In this document: positions 63,031 to 64,000 of the stretch, one piece after another
How positions within the stretch are numbered: the first letter of the stretch is position 1
How the letters are laid out: each line of letters starts with the position of its first letter
DNA from: Blautia sp. An249
GTDB taxonomy: Bacteria > Bacillota > Clostridia > Lachnospirales > Lachnospiraceae
Assembly (NCBI RefSeq): GCF_002159835.1
Contig: NZ_NFJL01000001.1
Location: 310,001-374,000, forward strand
Length of the DNA stretch: 64,000 bases
Direction of reading: 5' to 3'
The notes under the pieces: model-generated
Seen by the model: the letters and a program-made list of their open reading frames with translations, nothing else
Told to the model about the DNA's origin: nothing
Database searches by the model: none
Position numbers and translations under genes: made by a program

Positions 63031-63499
63031 AAAATATTTTCCCATGTTTGTAAATCTGGAAGATAAACAGATTGTAGTGGCAGGAGGCGGGAATATCGCC
63101 ACACGGAGAGTCCGGACCCTGCTGAATTTTACCAGAAATATCCGGGTAGTAGCGCCGGAAGTAACCGCAGAATTAAGTGAACTGGCGAAGGTGGGACATA
63201 TTATCTGGATTCAGAGAGAAGTAAAAAGAATCGACTTTCAGGATGCCTATATGGTGATTGCCGCCACCAGCGACGGGAGAATCAATGATGATATTTACCG
63301 GATTTGTAAAGAAGAAGGAATTTATGTAAATATAGCCAGTGATCGGGAGAAATGCGACTTCCATTTTCCCGGTATTGTCCGCTTTGAGGAAATTACTATA
63401 GGAATTAATGCAAGCGGTGTCAATCATAAAAAGGCGAAAGAAGTCAGAGAGAAAATAGAGAAAGTATTAGCAGACAGCAAAGAGGAGAAGGATGAGTAG
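63020..63499 (+). CDS. Precorrin-2 dehydrogenase (SirC/CysG-N type)
   Basis: This 159-residue protein begins YFPMFVNLEDKQIVVAGGGN (a Rossmann NAD motif), has VVAPEVTAEL and MVIAATSDGRINDDIYRICK, and a segment with FHFPGIVR. It oxidises precorrin-2 to sirohydrochlorin, the substrate of CbiK. It is shorter than full Met8/CysG-N proteins (about 200 residues), so the helical C-terminal part is reduced. ATG 63020 overlaps the hemA end by 11 bases. Confidence 0.9.
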   Translation: MKTKKYFPMFVNLEDKQIVVAGGGNIATRRVRTLLNFTRNIRVVAPEVTAELSELAKVGHIIWIQREVKRIDFQDAYMVIAATSDGRINDDIYRICKEEGIYVNIASDREKCDFHFPGIVRFEEITIGINASGVNHKKAKEVREKIEKVLADSKEEKDE

Positions 63500-64000
63500 G
63501 ACAGATTCTGGAAAAAAAGTGATTATCGGAAGCCGGGAGAGCCGGCTGGCGGTGATTCAAAGTGAAATGGTAAAGAAGTTTTTAGAAGAGAATCATCCGG
63601 ACTATACGGTGGAGATTCTGACCATGAAAACAACAGGAGATAAAATTTTAGACAGAACCCTGGATAAAATCGGAGGGAAGGGACTGTTTGTAAAGGAACT
63701 GGATCGGGCTTTGGCAGACAGAAGAAGTGACATTTCGGTACACAGCCTGAAGGATATGCCCATGGAGCTTCCTCCGGAACTGCCGATTCTGGCTTATTCC
63801 AAAAGAGAAGATCCCAGAGACGTACTGGTACTTCCAAAAGGGAAGGAAGAGCCGGATCCGGAGAAACCGCTGGGCTGTTCCAGCTTAAGGAGAATCCTGC
63901 AGCTTCAGGAAATTTATCCGGAAATGGAGTTTAAAAGTATCCGGGGCAACGTTCTGACCCGGCTGAAGAAACTGGACGACGGGGAATATGGCGGACTGAT
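63492..64000 (+). CDS. hemC: Porphobilinogen deaminase (hydroxymethylbilane synthase), N-terminal part
   Basis: The frame is open from ATG 63492 to the window end (169 full codons). It shows IIGSRESRLAVIQSEMV, MKTTGDKILDRTLDKIGGKG, LFVKELDRALAD, DISVHSLKDMP, LGCSSLRRILQL and IRGNVLTRLKKLDDG, all hallmark HemC segments. The dipyrromethane-cofactor cysteine lies beyond the window. HemC joins four porphobilinogens. The start overlaps the previous gene by 8 bases behind AGGAGAAGG. Confidence 0.95.
   Translation, partial: MSRTDSGKKVIIGSRESRLAVIQSEMVKKFLEENHPDYTVEILTMKTTGDKILDRTLDKIGGKGLFVKELDRALADRRSDISVHSLKDMPMELPPELPILAYSKREDPRDVLVLPKGKEEPDPEKPLGCSSLRRILQLQEIYPEMEFKSIRGNVLTRLKKLDDGEYGGL

Overview
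The window looks like chromosomal DNA of a spore-forming member of the Clostridia, most likely Lachnospiraceae (Blautia/Ruminococcus/Dorea-like; genus not determined). The basis is the recN-spoIVB-spo0A order, spoIIM, CotF-like coat proteins, the gap-pgk-tpiA-gpmI-eno-secG-rnr-smpB chain, an anaerobic (cbi) cobalamin pathway, strong AGGAGG ribosome sites and moderate GC. Nearly all of it is ordinary, densely packed core genome. I saw no rRNA, tRNA, CRISPR array, insertion sequence or prophage.

Layout. 1-6.4 kb: end of dxs, then tlyA, nadK, argR, recN, spoIVB, spo0A. 6.4-13.6 kb: glgA, two CotF-like proteins, recA (consensus promoter plus SOS box), recX, rny, spoIIM, xerD. 13.6-16.1 kb, minus strand: DAHP synthase and a SpoVB/MurJ-type flippase. 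16.2-21.4 kb: iscS, iscU, mnmA (Fe-S and tRNA thiolation) and a P-type ATPase. 21.5-22.3 kb, minus: PHP phosphatase. 22.5-31.6 kb: glycolysis (gap, pgk, tpiA, gpmI, eno) with homoserine dehydrogenase inserted, a 92-nt palindromic element between pgk and tpiA, and a 1-kb AT-rich gene-free island before eno. 31.3-37.2 kb: secG, rnr, smpB, a TIM-barrel isomerase, an unusual multi-cluster Fe-S protein, and a pseudouridine synthase.

37.3-49.5 kb: a complete anaerobic corrin-ring operon, cbiD-L-F-G-H-(JET fusion)-A-B-cobD-P-C, followed by two HAD phosphatases. 51-53.4 kb: glgC and glgD. 53.4-57.8 kb: a response regulator, an intramembrane-type sensor kinase, and an ABC ATPase and permease (Bce-like module). 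57.8-61.7 kb, minus: cbiM-N-Q-O-K (cobalt uptake and cobaltochelatase) behind a canonical cobalamin riboswitch. 61.8-64 kb: hemA, a precorrin-2 dehydrogenase gene and hemC (cut by the window end), divergent from the cobalt operon. Together 37-64 kb makes the tetrapyrrole precursor, imports and inserts cobalt, and builds the corrin ring.

Most interesting: the expression platform of the cobalamin riboswitch carries a well-formed 26-codon Cys-rich upstream ORF. Its ribosome site lies in the L13-like hairpin that can kiss the aptamer, and its stop codon lies inside the terminator. The corrin operon also has a leader terminator, followed by a second short Cys-rich reading frame that overlaps the cbiD start. 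Cys-rich leader translation may therefore help control both operons; this is inference.
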